64,000 nt of DNA from an uncultured Chryseobacterium sp. GTDB lineage: Bacteria; Bacteroidota; Bacteroidia; Flavobacteriales; Weeksellaceae. Positions 8,564 to 17,653 of this stretch are shown here, one piece after another; position 1 is the stretch's first letter, and each line of letters starts with the position of its first letter. Both the position numbers and the translations under genes were made by a program. Under the pieces are notes generated by a model. That model was not told the DNA's origin. It saw only the letters and a list, made by a program, of their open reading frames with translations, and searched no databases. The stretch spans positions 1-64,000 of the forward strand of contig CAJYXJ010000041.1 in assembly GCA_913778085.1 (NCBI GenBank), given 5' to 3'.

Positions 8564-8571
8564 TATGTTTG
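8564..8571 (+). promoter_or_regulatory. -7 box upstream of GLPGLI copy 3
   Basis: TATGTTTG fits TAnnTTTG; the ATG at 8604 lies 32 bases downstream. Confidence 0.5.
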
Positions 8572-8603
8572 TAGTTATTAATTCGGTTTTAAATTAAATA
8601 AAA

Positions 8604-9425
8604 ATGTATAAACTCTTTTTTCTTCTCATCATGTCTGTGGCTTCGGCGCAAAGCTATCGTTTCGTTTATGAATACAGAATGAAACCCGACACGGCTAAAA
8701 AAGATTCTGTGATTACTGATTATATGAATCTGGATACCGATGGTAAGAAGTCGGTTTTCTATAATATGACCAAGCATGAACGCGATTCAACCTACGCTGT
8801 AACCAGGGATTTCAAAGATCTTTTTAAAGCTAAATCCTATGATCAGAATTTAAGCTATATCATTGAAAAGGATTACGCCAAGAAAAAAATCAATTTTTAT
8901 GATAACTTCAAGACCGTCAATATCCTGATTCCTGAAACCGAAAGCCCGAAATGGAAAATCGAAAAAGAATTTGCTAAAATCAATGAAATGAACTGCCAGA
9001 AAGCGACAGCAGAATATAAAGGAAGAATCTGGGAAGCCTGGTTCAGCAAAGACTATCCGGTGAATGACGGTCCTTATAAATTCAGCGGACTTCCGGGGCT
9101 GATTGTTAAGCTTAGAGACGCTGAAAATGATCATGTTTTTAATTTAATTCAGATTAAAAAAATCAATGCCTTACCGGTAGTTTTACCGAAATCCCCGAAG
9201 CAGATTACCTTTGCAGAATATAAGAAGGCCATGACTAATTATTCTTTTACCAATGAGGATATTGAAGGAATGGATGTCAGCAAGCAGGACAGCAAGGTAT
9301 CGATCCGCCTGAAAGACGGGTACATTGCCCGATTCGGAGCCGATGAAATGAAAAAGGTACAGAAACTCGATGAAGAGATTACCAAGCGTTTGAAAAGAAC
9401 CGATAATTCTATTGAAAGAAAGTAG
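8604..9425 (+). CDS. GLPGLI family secreted protein (copy 3)
   Basis: A 273-residue protein with a short signal peptide (MYKLFFLLIMSVASAQ). GLPGLIVKLRD lies at about residue 162, after GRIWEAWFSKDYP, and before it the family segment MNCQKATAEYKGR. It is the most divergent of the three GLPGLI copies in this window and ends in a basic helix rather than the NNPIELNH tail of the other two. Function unknown; probably periplasmic or outer-membrane associated. It is flanked by genes on other transcripts and seems to stand alone. Confidence 0.85.
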   Translation: MYKLFFLLIMSVASAQSYRFVYEYRMKPDTAKKDSVITDYMNLDTDGKKSVFYNMTKHERDSTYAVTRDFKDLFKAKSYDQNLSYIIEKDYAKKKINFYDNFKTVNILIPETESPKWKIEKEFAKINEMNCQKATAEYKGRIWEAWFSKDYPVNDGPYKFSGLPGLIVKLRDAENDHVFNLIQIKKINALPVVLPKSPKQITFAEYKKAMTNYSFTNEDIEGMDVSKQDSKVSIRLKDGYIARFGADEMKKVQKLDEEITKRLKRTDNSIERK

Positions 9426-9659
9426 TTTCGACTAAGGGCTGAAAGGTGGATGCCGGAAGTTTACTTTTACTTATAAAAATCAATGTTATCATTCATTTTA
9501 ACGCTAAAGATACAGAGAGTCGTTTTTTATATTCCAGATGCTGATTTTTCGATCACAACAGGTATTTCGTTCAGCAAGTGATAGCACTGGAAATTAATGT
9601 ATTTGTGAAATCTCATATTTCGGAAGTTCTATTTTTTCAATAAAGCGGTTAAAAAAACT

Positions 9660-9667
9660 TATTTTTG
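9660..9667 (+). promoter_or_regulatory. -7 box of rsmG, deciding its start
   Basis: TATTTTTG at 9660-9667 would start transcription near 9674, downstream of an in-frame TTG at 9665 and upstream of the ATG at 9686. This supports the ATG as the start. Confidence 0.55.
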
Positions 9668-9685
9668 CCTTTTATAATATTTCAG

Positions 9686-10321
9686 ATGTCTACAACGTTA
9701 CTATTAAAATACTTTCCGGATCTTACAGAAACCCAGATCGATCAGTTCGCTAAACTGGAAAACCTTTACCATGAGTGGAACGAGAAAATCAATGTGATCT
9801 CAAGAAAAGATATGGAATCGCTTTATGAAAAGCATATTTTACACTCTTTGGGAATTGCCAAGGTAATGGCCTTTGCTCCCGGAACGAAAGTATTGGATAT
9901 CGGCACCGGCGGCGGATTTCCGGGGATTCCTCTGGCGATCCTGTTTCCTGAAGCTGAATTTACGCTGATCGATTCCATCGGGAAAAAAATTACAGTGGTA
10001 AATGCCGTAGCAGAAGGAGTTGGCCTGACGAATGTAAAAGCGATTCACGGAAGGGCGGAGAAGCTGAAAGAAAAATTCCATTTTGTGGTAAGCCGTGCGG
10101 TAACCCAAATGCCCGAGTTCCTGAGATGGCTGAAAGGTAAATTTGAAAAAGAACAATTCAATCCCAAGCATAACGGGATCCTGTATCTGAAAGGAGGGGA
10201 CCTCGCAGAGGAGCTTGCGGGACTGAAATGCGAAATTTTCAGCCTTAAAAATTATTTTGAGGAAGAATTTTATGATACCAAAAAAGTAGTGTACCTGTCC
10301 AAAGGGAATTTTAATTCCTGA
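9686..10321 (+). CDS. rsmG: 16S rRNA (guanine527-N7)-methyltransferase RsmG
   Basis: A 211-residue SAM-dependent methyltransferase that modifies G527 in the 530 loop of 16S rRNA. The N-terminal helical cap (YHEWNEKINVISRKD) is followed by the SAM-binding loop DIGTGGGFPGIPLAI near residues 69-85 and the acidic strand end LIDSIGKK. The later segment VVSRAVTQMPEFL matches the family. The start is set at ATG 9686 because the predicted promoter overlaps the alternative upstream TTG. It is monocistronic as far as I can see. RsmG is widely conserved; loss gives low-level streptomycin resistance in other bacteria. Confidence 0.95.
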   Translation: MSTTLLLKYFPDLTETQIDQFAKLENLYHEWNEKINVISRKDMESLYEKHILHSLGIAKVMAFAPGTKVLDIGTGGGFPGIPLAILFPEAEFTLIDSIGKKITVVNAVAEGVGLTNVKAIHGRAEKLKEKFHFVVSRAVTQMPEFLRWLKGKFEKEQFNPKHNGILYLKGGDLAEELAGLKCEIFSLKNYFEEEFYDTKKVVYLSKGNFNS

Positions 10322-10457
10322 TGATTTAATTTAACCATAAGATGATTATCTCATCTTAATAATTGTCTATTGCAATTGATAAAACAATAAACAGGTTCAA
10401 AATAACATCACTGAGGAATAATTTTTGTTTAATTTTTTAATAATCAAAATTTTAGCT

Positions 10458-10865
10458 ATGAAAAAGTCTCTCCATATTGGATTGTCTGCAATAGTTTTAG
10501 GATTATTTCTGACTTCCTGCAACAACGATGACAATTATAATACGATCGAATCCGTAGACAAGATCAGGATCGACAGTGTAAGAATCATCAACGACACAAT
10601 GGATGTATTTACCGTGCAGAGCATCAAAACGTATTCTACTTATCCGTCTCACTGTGAGGGCTTTTACGGATATGATTATGTACACAGTGATAATTTAACA
10701 AGAAATGTAACCGCTTACAAATATATCACGGACGGACCGTGTACGCAGAGTACCTATACCGCAGCCGGCCAGATCAATTTCAGTGCGCAGCAAAAAGGCA
10801 CTTATACCTTTAAATTCTGGAAAGGTGACAACAGCTGGATCACCAAAACAATAGTAGTTAAATAA
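10458..10865 (+). CDS. Small lipoprotein of unknown function
   Basis: A 135-residue protein with a type II signal peptide: hydrophobic stretch followed by lipobox LTSC with C21, then an acidic, asparagine-rich linker (NNDDNYN). The mature part is beta-rich with two cysteines in short spacing (PSHCEGFYGYDY and DGPCTQS) that may form a disulphide. I do not recognise the family. The ATG at 10458 is chosen over a TTG at 10425 because it opens the signal peptide directly. Only four bases separate its stop from the DUF922 gene, so they form one transcript. Confidence 0.75.
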   Translation: MKKSLHIGLSAIVLGLFLTSCNNDDNYNTIESVDKIRIDSVRIINDTMDVFTVQSIKTYSTYPSHCEGFYGYDYVHSDNLTRNVTAYKYITDGPCTQSTYTAAGQINFSAQQKGTYTFKFWKGDNSWITKTIVVK

Positions 10866-10869
10866 ATAC

Positions 10870-11406
10870 ATGAAAGGAATTTTTGCAGTCTGTTTCTTGA
10901 TTTCCAATATGATATTCGCCCAGAAAATATATTGGGAAGAAGGAAAAAAATTGAACTGGAGCAATTTTAAAAGCCGGATCAATAATCAGCGGGGAGATAA
11001 TGTAGTAGCGTATACCAATTGTGGCTGGTCCTATTCTTATGTGAAATCCTCTAATCCCAAAGCACCGGTAAAGATAAAAATCGAAACGATCTTTAATGAA
11101 GATAAATCGTGGAAAGATAATAAAAGAATCAACGATTATGTACTGCTTCACGAACAAAAGCATTTTGACGTTGCTGAGGTATTTGCCCGTAAACTGCGAA
11201 AAGAGGTTTCGGAAAAAATAAAAACAGGGGCGGATTTTGATAAATATTTTAAATCTATTTATAACAGGATCCTGAAAGAATACCAGGATTTCCAGCGGGC
11301 CTATGACGGCGAAACAAAGAATGGAATGGTAGAGGAAAAACAATCCGAATACAATGCGATGATCGCTGAAGAATTGGAAAACTATAAAAATTTTAAAACG
11401 TCTTGA
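10870..11406 (+). CDS. DUF922-like secreted putative zinc protease
   Basis: A 178-residue exported protein: signal peptide MKGIFAVCFLISNMIFAQ, then a domain with YWEEGKKLNWSNFK and the metal-binding signature LLHEQKHFDVAE, an HExxH motif (HEQKH) with a further glutamate downstream. This layout matches DUF922, annotated as predicted secreted zinc-dependent proteases; activity is unproven. The C-terminal part is a long charged helix. It follows a lipoprotein gene by four bases and its stop codon overlaps the start of the nuclease gene at 11403, indicating translational coupling. Confidence 0.8.
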   Translation: MKGIFAVCFLISNMIFAQKIYWEEGKKLNWSNFKSRINNQRGDNVVAYTNCGWSYSYVKSSNPKAPVKIKIETIFNEDKSWKDNKRINDYVLLHEQKHFDVAEVFARKLRKEVSEKIKTGADFDKYFKSIYNRILKEYQDFQRAYDGETKNGMVEEKQSEYNAMIAEELENYKNFKTS

Positions 11407-14099
11407 AATTCCTCAACAAAGTAATCCATGAACTCTTAGATCAAAACTCGGATTTGTCTGAGTTTAATATCGTGCTTCCCGGGAAACGTCCTATCGTTTT
11501 CATAAGGCGGATACTGGAAGACCGAAACTACTCGGGTTTTCTCCCGACTTTTTTTACCATTGAGGAACTGATTGACACAATTGCCGGTCAGCAGCAGATC
11601 CAGGGCATTGCGCTCTGGCTTTTTGCTTTCGACGTATACAAAAGCCTCAACCTGATCCCGAATGATGATTTCGCCGAATTCCTGAAATGGTTTCCGACCC
11701 TGCAGAAAGACTGGGACGATATGCTGAAGTTTTCCGACAGTGATACGGCGGTGCTCCAATATATGTTTGATGAAGAACGCATCAAGGAATGGGCGCAGGA
11801 TCTTGGAGAAGACGATGAAGCGCCACGAAAAAAGTTCCTCAATTTCTGGAAAAACATGAATGTCTTCCTCCCTGTTCTAAAGAAAAAGCTGCAGGAAAAA
11901 GAATGGGCGACCTCCGGAATGATTAATGAAACGGCAAAAGCAAAGATTGCTGATTTTGCTAAAGATACGAAGCAACAGTTTATTTTCTGCGGATTCAATG
12001 CCTTTACGCCGGCGGAAGAAAAGCTTGTCAGAAGCCTGCTGCAGTGGAATAAAGCCCAATGTTTTTTCCAGGCAGACCGGTACTATTTTAACGATGAAAG
12101 ACAGGAAGCCGGAAAGTTCTTGAGGAATCACAGGACCTGGAAAGAATTTGACGATAACCGTGCTTTCCAGTGGATCGAAGACGATTTTAACCAGCCTAAA
12201 AATATAAAAGTCTACGAAGTTTCCGGAAATATTACCCAGACGAAAATTTTACCGGAAATTTTTGAAGATATAGAAGACAAAACATATTCCAACACTGCTG
12301 TCGTTCTGTTGGACGAAAACCTGCTCCCGGCAAGCCTTGATGTCATGCATGGGGTCCGGAACCTGAATATTACGATGGGTTTTCCTTTGAAAAACCTTTC
12401 GTTTTCCAATGCAGTGAAGCAGCTTTTCTATCTTCAGAAGCAATTGGAGAAAAACCGGTCTTCCTATTACTATCGTGATATTTTTCCGATCCTGGAAGAA
12501 TTGCCAGCCTCTGCAGAGGACGAATTGGTTATCAATAATTTCAGGGCAAAAATAGAAGAGCGGAACGTCGTTTATATCTCCAAAAAATTATTGCACGAGC
12601 TGCTGGGGACGCTTTCTTATTATAATCTGCTGATCAAAGCGGAATCCACGGTAATTTATCTCGATACACTGATCGACTTCTGCCGGCAGATTAAATGGCT
12701 GGAAATTGATGATATTCAGTATGAAAATGTGTCTCACTTTGAAAATGCCTTCAGGACCATTAAAAATCAATTGGCGCCGTACCGGTTTGAAATCCGGATG
12801 GAAACGCTGGAAATCCTGATCAATCAGCACATTAATTCCGAAAGCATCGATTTCCAGGGAGAACCTTTGCGTGGCCTTCAGATTATGGGACTGCTGGAAA
12901 CCCGTCTCCTTAATTTCGAGAATGTGATTATGCTTTCCGTAAATGAAGGGAAACTGCCGCTCGGAAATTCACAGAATACCTATATTCCATTTGATATCCG
13001 GAGGGTTTTCGATCTTCATACGTTTCTGGAGAACGACAGTATCTATGCCTATCATTTTTATCGTCTGATCCAGGATGCGGAGAATATACATTTGTTATTT
13101 AACGCGCTCAGTTCAGGGGTAAATACCGGAGAAAAAAGCCGGTTTATCACCCAGATTGAAATGGAAAGTGCCCATAAGATCGAACACATCATCATTGAAA
13201 ATTCTTCGGAGCCGATCGTTACCCAGCCCATCGAAATTTCAAAGACGGACATTGTCATGCAGCGGCTTGAAAAATGGAAGGAAAAAGTTTCCGCATCACA
13301 TCTTACCAGCTACCTTTATAATCCGATTGATTTTTACCTATCTAAGATTCTAAATACCTCGGAAAGCGATGAAATTGAAGAGGAGCTCTCCGTTAAAAAC
13401 TACGGTAACCTAGTTCATTATACCCTTCAAGAAATTTATGAGGTATTAAAAGGTAAACGGTTAAAAGAAAATGATTTAAAAGAATCAGTTAAAGCAATAG
13501 ATCAATATATCGAAAAAGCAATTGAAAAGCTGAAACACCAGCCGGAATTTTATGAAAAGGGAATGAATTTCATTCACAAAGCCATTGCGAAAAAAGTGAT
13601 TGAAAACATTCTGGCCTATGATCTCGAGCTGGTAAAAAGCGACAATACGCTTGAGATTTTAGATATCGAAAAACGTTTTGAAGGAGTCGACTTTCCGTTG
13701 GGCGAGCAGGGAAAAATTTCATTCTTCGGTTTCATCGATCGTATCGACCGATTAAACGGGACGCTAAGAATTATCGATTACAAAACAGCTAAAATTAAAA
13801 ACCTGACTGTAAAAATCGACGAAACAAATGTAGATGAATATTTCCATAATAATGATCGTAAACAGGCCCTACAGCTTTGTATTTACCAGTATGTGGTTCA
13901 AAACCTTCCCGAATTCTGGGGAATGCCGATCGAAACGGGGATCTGGAGTTTTGCCGAAGCCAGGAAAGGCGTCGTTTCCCTGCAGTTTGAGAAAGGGGAT
14001 ATCGATGATGCAATGAAATCGGTGAAAAGCCTGATCGAGGAAATTCTGAATCCTGATATTAATTTTGTTGAAGAAATCAAAGCTTACAGCGGTAATTAA
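11403..14099 (+). CDS. PD-(D/E)XK nuclease family protein, AddB-like
   Basis: An 898-residue protein. The N-terminal and central parts look like the inactive helicase-like scaffold of AddB proteins; the C-terminal third is a RecB-type nuclease: YGNLVHYTLQEIY (conserved His region), GFIDRIDRLNG, then D792 and K794 in IIDYKTAK, and RKQALQLCIYQY (QxxxY motif). In AddAB enzymes such a subunit resects double-strand breaks with a UvrD-like partner, which is not in this window. The start is a TTG whose last bases are the TGA of the upstream gene (TTGA overlap); no in-frame ATG exists near the true N-terminus, so a TTG start is likely. Cytoplasmic. Confidence 0.85.
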   Translation: MKFLNKVIHELLDQNSDLSEFNIVLPGKRPIVFIRRILEDRNYSGFLPTFFTIEELIDTIAGQQQIQGIALWLFAFDVYKSLNLIPNDDFAEFLKWFPTLQKDWDDMLKFSDSDTAVLQYMFDEERIKEWAQDLGEDDEAPRKKFLNFWKNMNVFLPVLKKKLQEKEWATSGMINETAKAKIADFAKDTKQQFIFCGFNAFTPAEEKLVRSLLQWNKAQCFFQADRYYFNDERQEAGKFLRNHRTWKEFDDNRAFQWIEDDFNQPKNIKVYEVSGNITQTKILPEIFEDIEDKTYSNTAVVLLDENLLPASLDVMHGVRNLNITMGFPLKNLSFSNAVKQLFYLQKQLEKNRSSYYYRDIFPILEELPASAEDELVINNFRAKIEERNVVYISKKLLHELLGTLSYYNLLIKAESTVIYLDTLIDFCRQIKWLEIDDIQYENVSHFENAFRTIKNQLAPYRFEIRMETLEILINQHINSESIDFQGEPLRGLQIMGLLETRLLNFENVIMLSVNEGKLPLGNSQNTYIPFDIRRVFDLHTFLENDSIYAYHFYRLIQDAENIHLLFNALSSGVNTGEKSRFITQIEMESAHKIEHIIIENSSEPIVTQPIEISKTDIVMQRLEKWKEKVSASHLTSYLYNPIDFYLSKILNTSESDEIEEELSVKNYGNLVHYTLQEIYEVLKGKRLKENDLKESVKAIDQYIEKAIEKLKHQPEFYEKGMNFIHKAIAKKVIENILAYDLELVKSDNTLEILDIEKRFEGVDFPLGEQGKISFFGFIDRIDRLNGTLRIIDYKTAKIKNLTVKIDETNVDEYFHNNDRKQALQLCIYQYVVQNLPEFWGMPIETGIWSFAEARKGVVSLQFEKGDIDDAMKSVKSLIEEILNPDINFVEEIKAYSGN

Positions 14100-14106
14100 A
14101 TGAAAT

Positions 14107-14139
14107 AAACCTCACAGGTTTTTAAAACCTATGAGGTTT
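14107..14139. terminator. 16-bp hairpin after the nuclease gene
   Basis: Arms 14107-14122 and 14124-14139 match at 15 of 16 positions with a single-base loop; the core is AACCTCAnAGGTTTT. The same hairpin design recurs downstream of the tRNA at 46097. It can act in both directions. Confidence 0.7.
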
Positions 14140-14148
14140 GAGCAGTAC

Positions 14149-14196
14149 AAAATATAATGAGAGAGCCTGACTTTTCAGGCTCTCTCATTATATTTT
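14149..14196. terminator. Perfect 22-bp inverted repeat between convergent genes
   Basis: Arms 14149-14170 and 14175-14196 are perfectly complementary around a CTTT loop, with GAGAGCCTGA in the upper stem and AT-rich lower stem. The lower stem supplies T-rich tracts on both strands, so it should stop transcription from both sides. Confidence 0.8.
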
Positions 14197-14208
14197 AAAG
14201 TTTATATC

Positions 14209-15387
14209 TTAAAAAGCATTAATTCCCGTAATATCCAATCCGGTAATCAGTAAATGGACATCGTGGGTTCCTTCGTAGGTAATCACGGATTCCAAATTGG
14301 CTGCGTGCCTCATCATCGGGAATTCTCCCATGATCCCCATTCCGCCTAAAATCTGGCGGGATTCCCTTGCAATATCGATTGCCATTTTCACGTTGTTCCT
14401 TTTGGCCATAGAGATTTGTGCAGGCGTTGCTTTATGTTCATTTTTAAGGTTCCCGAGCTGTAAACAAAGCAATTGTGCCTTTGTAATTTCCGTTAAAAAT
14501 TCAGCCAGTTTTTTCTGCTGCAGCTGGTAGGAACCTATAGGCTTCCCGAACTGCTTTCTTTCTTTGGAATATTGAACAGCTGTACAGTAACAGTCGATGG
14601 CCGCACCGATGACCCCCCATGAAATACCGTACCGCGCGGAATTAAGACAAGATAATGGCCCTTTTAAGCCGGTTACCCCGGGAAGCAGGTTCTCTTTGGG
14701 AACTTTTACATTATTAAATACCAGTTCTCCTGTTTTGGAAGCCCGTAAGCTCCATTTGTTGTGGGTTTCCGGAGTGGTAAAGCCTTCCATGCCTCTTTCC
14801 ACGATCAGTCCCTGTACCTTTCCTTCCTCATTTTTAGCCCAGACTACGGCAATATGGCAAAGCGGAGAGTTGGTAATCCACATTTTGGCACCGTTCAGCA
14901 GGTAATGGTCTCCCATATCTTTGAGATTCGTTTCCATTGAACCGGGATCGGAGCCGTGATTGGGTTCGGTGAGCCCGAATGAACCGATCATTTCTCCGGC
15001 TGCAAGTTGTGGTAGATACTTCTTTTTCTGTTCTTCAGAACCGAATTCATTGATGGGGAACATCACCAGGGAACTCTGTACGGAGGCAGCAGAACGTACG
15101 GCAGAATCGCCTCTTTCAAGTTCCTGCATAATCAGTCCGTAGGAAATCTGGTCAAGGCCGGAGCCGCCGTATTCCACGGGGATATATGGTCCCAGAGCAC
15201 CGATCTGTCCCAGCTCTTTCATCAGATTGGGGATATCGGTATGGTTTTGGGCAGCATGGTCGATCTGCGGCATTACAAAACTTTCCACCCAGTCTCTTAC
15301 GGACTGCCGGATAAGCTTATGTTCTTCGGTAAGTAAAGCATCGATCCCATAATAATCGGGGATGCTGGTAAGGGAATAGTATGACAT
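14209..15387 (-). CDS. gcdH: Glutaryl-CoA dehydrogenase-like acyl-CoA dehydrogenase
   Basis: A 392-residue FAD-dependent acyl-CoA dehydrogenase. The catalytic base is E372 in ITYEGTHDVHLLITG, and the whole C-terminus (MRHAANLESV, then GLDITGINAF) closely follows glutaryl-CoA dehydrogenase, which oxidises and decarboxylates glutaryl-CoA to crotonyl-CoA in lysine and tryptophan breakdown. The segments FGLTEPNHGSDPGSM and MWITNSPLCHIAVVW are the FAD/substrate regions. Substrate preference is inferred from these matches; a related branched or short chain role cannot be excluded. It stands alone between convergent terminators and a divergent-free upstream gap. Confidence 0.85.
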   Translation of the reverse strand: MSYYSLTSIPDYYGIDALLTEEHKLIRQSVRDWVESFVMPQIDHAAQNHTDIPNLMKELGQIGALGPYIPVEYGGSGLDQISYGLIMQELERGDSAVRSAASVQSSLVMFPINEFGSEEQKKKYLPQLAAGEMIGSFGLTEPNHGSDPGSMETNLKDMGDHYLLNGAKMWITNSPLCHIAVVWAKNEEGKVQGLIVERGMEGFTTPETHNKWSLRASKTGELVFNNVKVPKENLLPGVTGLKGPLSCLNSARYGISWGVIGAAIDCYCTAVQYSKERKQFGKPIGSYQLQQKKLAEFLTEITKAQLLCLQLGNLKNEHKATPAQISMAKRNNVKMAIDIARESRQILGGMGIMGEFPMMRHAANLESVITYEGTHDVHLLITGLDITGINAF

Positions 15388-15508
15388 TCTATTTTAATTT
15401 TCCTAAAAATAAGACTTTTCATTATTTCAGGGAAATTTTTTTTAGATGCCTTTTACCGGTTGATTGTTAGGGGATTAAACCGGATTTTAAGGCGGAAGTC
15501 ATTTAAAA

Positions 15509-16297
15509 TCATTCTTCCGCATCATTGGAAATAGGGTACTGGTTGGTGGGATTGTAAATTCTGTTTTTAAACTTATACAGGTATGGAGCCTTATTGGCCG
15601 AACCGTCATACAATTTCTCCAGTCTTTCCAAAATGTTCAGGCTCAAAATCTTACGCTGAAAATTATTTCTTCTGAACTTTTCATTCAGAATGGTTTCATA
15701 CAGCAGCTGAAGATCTTTCATGGTAAATTTCTCAGGAAGCAGATTACTGGCTGCGACTTCTGTATTAATGTTCATTCTCAGATATTCCAAACCGGTTTCA
15801 ATGATCCTGTCATGATCGAATGCCATCTTGGGAAGTTTGTCTACCTCAAACCATTCACAACTTTCATTGAAGGCATCCGGAAATGTATTGGCCATCGAGA
15901 AATCAATAAGACTGCAGTAGCCGACTGTAATAAACCGCTGGAAAATCCAGTGGTCCTTCGGAACTTCAACTCCTTTATTTTTCAGAAGGATCTGATGGAC
16001 ATTGTTTTCGGTCCTGTCGATTCTTCCGAAGGTGTGAAACTGTTTCAGGAAAATATCTTTAAGGTGGGTTCTTTCATATAAAACACGGGCAGCAGCTTCA
16101 CGTAAATCCTCATCATTAAAAACGAAACCGCCCGGAAGAGACCACAGATCAAGGTCATGGTACTTCAGTAAAAGGACTTTAAGGATGTTGTTATGAAAAC
16201 CAAATATCGTACAGTCTACAGATACGTGTGCTACAAAATCTTTTGTATCAATGAGTTCCTGAAGGGTTTCCTTGTTTTTTTCGTTATTGATTTTCAT
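15509..16297 (-). CDS. Nudix-like transcriptional regulator (NrtR/AraR type)
   Basis: A 262-residue protein with an N-terminal Nudix fold (residues 22-150) and a C-terminal winged-helix-like region (KFTMKDLQLLYETILNEKFRRNNFQRKIL). The Nudix box at 57-79 keeps G57, E63 and R71 but has V for the first glutamate of REUxEE, R for the last, and H for the glycine, so hydrolase activity is doubtful. This pattern is typical of Nudix-derived sugar-responsive repressors. It lies 23 bases after an MFS permease gene and beside a divergent SusC operon, so it probably senses a sugar or sugar phosphate and controls the glucan locus. Regulatory role is inferred. Confidence 0.82.
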   Translation of the reverse strand: MKINNEKNKETLQELIDTKDFVAHVSVDCTIFGFHNNILKVLLLKYHDLDLWSLPGGFVFNDEDLREAAARVLYERTHLKDIFLKQFHTFGRIDRTENNVHQILLKNKGVEVPKDHWIFQRFITVGYCSLIDFSMANTFPDAFNESCEWFEVDKLPKMAFDHDRIIETGLEYLRMNINTEVAASNLLPEKFTMKDLQLLYETILNEKFRRNNFQRKILSLNILERLEKLYDGSANKAPYLYKFKNRIYNPTNQYPISNDAEE

Positions 16298-16320
16298 GGA
16301 GGTAAAAATAAAATTTTTTT

Positions 16321-17508
16321 CTAAATTTTTTGATCTGCAAATCTAAAATAAATTAAGCTAATAATAAATAGCAAAGAGACCGCACACAAAATATAGAATG
16401 GATAAAAATTAAGCAGTTGGTTTCCAAACAGTACTGCCATCGTCATAGAACTTACCGAACTGCCAAGGGAGGAAAAAATACCGATCAGCGAAGTAAGGAG
16501 ATTAGCTTTTGACCTGTCGATCCTGATAATCATCTTTGAATTGATTACCGGATAAAGAGGTGACAGGAAAAGTCCGATCACCGGGAATAAGAAGAGTAAA
16601 ATCCGGGAATCATCCGTATCGGCAAACTGGATCCCGATAATTAAGATCAGCAATAAAATGATGATGGAGATACAGAGGATATAATATTTCGATAATGAGA
16701 ACCTCTGGATAATATTGGCCGTAATCATTCTCCCGATATAAGAAAACAGGGCCAGGAAGGATGAAGCCTGCAGCGCAAAAAAAGAATCAACCTTTAAATG
16801 GTTCTTATAAAAGGAAGGCAGCCACGAGTTGAAGCTCTGTTCCACAAAAAGAATTGAAAAAATAACAGCTAAGAATATGAGCAGCAGTGGATTGATCATG
16901 CCTGAAACCTCTTTGAATATACTGTTCTGCTCTAATTTTTCAGGCTCTGAAATCTTCAGCCGTGAAAATAAAAACAGAGTTATTCCCGACAAAACAGAAA
17001 TTGATAAGAAGCCGAATTTCCAGAACTCTGAAAACCTGCTGGAGATCAGCCATCCGAAACCCGTATTCACGACAAATATCCCGATCATAAAGAAAGCCTC
17101 CACACTGGTCATGGTTTTCGCAAGCGATTTTTCATCCGGAATATTATTCCTGATCATTCCGAATACGCAGATTTTACCGATCGCAAAACAGGTCCCGATT
17201 ATAGCAAACCATACTTTATAAAACCAGAAAACTTCCACAAAAGGCAAAATCAGCGAGCAAATCCCAACAATTGTTAAAGCAAGGATCAGTGACTTTTTCG
17301 TGCCGGTTTTGCTGATAAAGTTAACCGCAAAAAGTGAAATAAAGGCAATGGGAATATCTTTGAAAGACTCCAAAAAACCCAGCTTGTCATAAGTGATTTT
17401 TGCCTCGGAAAGCTGAAGGATGACAATGCCCATGCAGTTTAGCACCATGGAGAAAATTAGAAAGGTAAGCTTAAGCGGAAGGGAAAATTCGGAGAGCTTG
17501 GCGTTCAT
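16321..17508 (-). CDS. MFS transporter, probable sugar permease
   Basis: A 395-residue inner-membrane protein with about twelve hydrophobic segments and the usual central cytoplasmic loop (around residues 190-205). It has the weak MFS loop motif between helices 2 and 3 (NFISKTGTKKSL). It forms an operon with the Nudix-like regulator and is divergent from SusC, which suggests uptake of glucose or a short glucan released by the glycoside hydrolases of the locus. The exact substrate cannot be read from sequence. Other MFS subfamilies are possible, but the context favours a sugar. Confidence 0.8.
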   Translation of the reverse strand: MNAKLSEFSLPLKLTFLIFSMVLNCMGIVILQLSEAKITYDKLGFLESFKDIPIAFISLFAVNFISKTGTKKSLILALTIVGICSLILPFVEVFWFYKVWFAIIGTCFAIGKICVFGMIRNNIPDEKSLAKTMTSVEAFFMIGIFVVNTGFGWLISSRFSEFWKFGFLSISVLSGITLFLFSRLKISEPEKLEQNSIFKEVSGMINPLLLIFLAVIFSILFVEQSFNSWLPSFYKNHLKVDSFFALQASSFLALFSYIGRMITANIIQRFSLSKYYILCISIIILLLILIIGIQFADTDDSRILLFLFPVIGLFLSPLYPVINSKMIIRIDRSKANLLTSLIGIFSSLGSSVSSMTMAVLFGNQLLNFYPFYILCAVSLLFIISLIYFRFADQKI

Positions 17509-17581
17509 TTTGGGGAAAATTTTTGTGGGATTTTTAAAATTATTTATAGTCTACAGGATAAAATTTATGCCTTGAAATGCC

Positions 17582-17589
17582 CAAAAATA
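17582..17589 (-). promoter_or_regulatory. Possible -7 box of the permease-regulator operon
   Basis: Minus-strand TATTTTTG, giving a leader of about 67 nt to the ATG at 17508. No -33 TTG at the usual distance. Confidence 0.4.
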
Positions 17590-17653
17590 CAGGAAATATT
17601 AAAATAGTTATTAATAAAATGTTAATTATTTAAAAAAAAATATATTTTTATTG

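Noticed and set aside
10858-11343. 161-codon minus-strand frame opposite the DUF922 gene
   Set aside because: The plus strand carries a signal peptide and HExxH motif, so the minus frame is a shadow.
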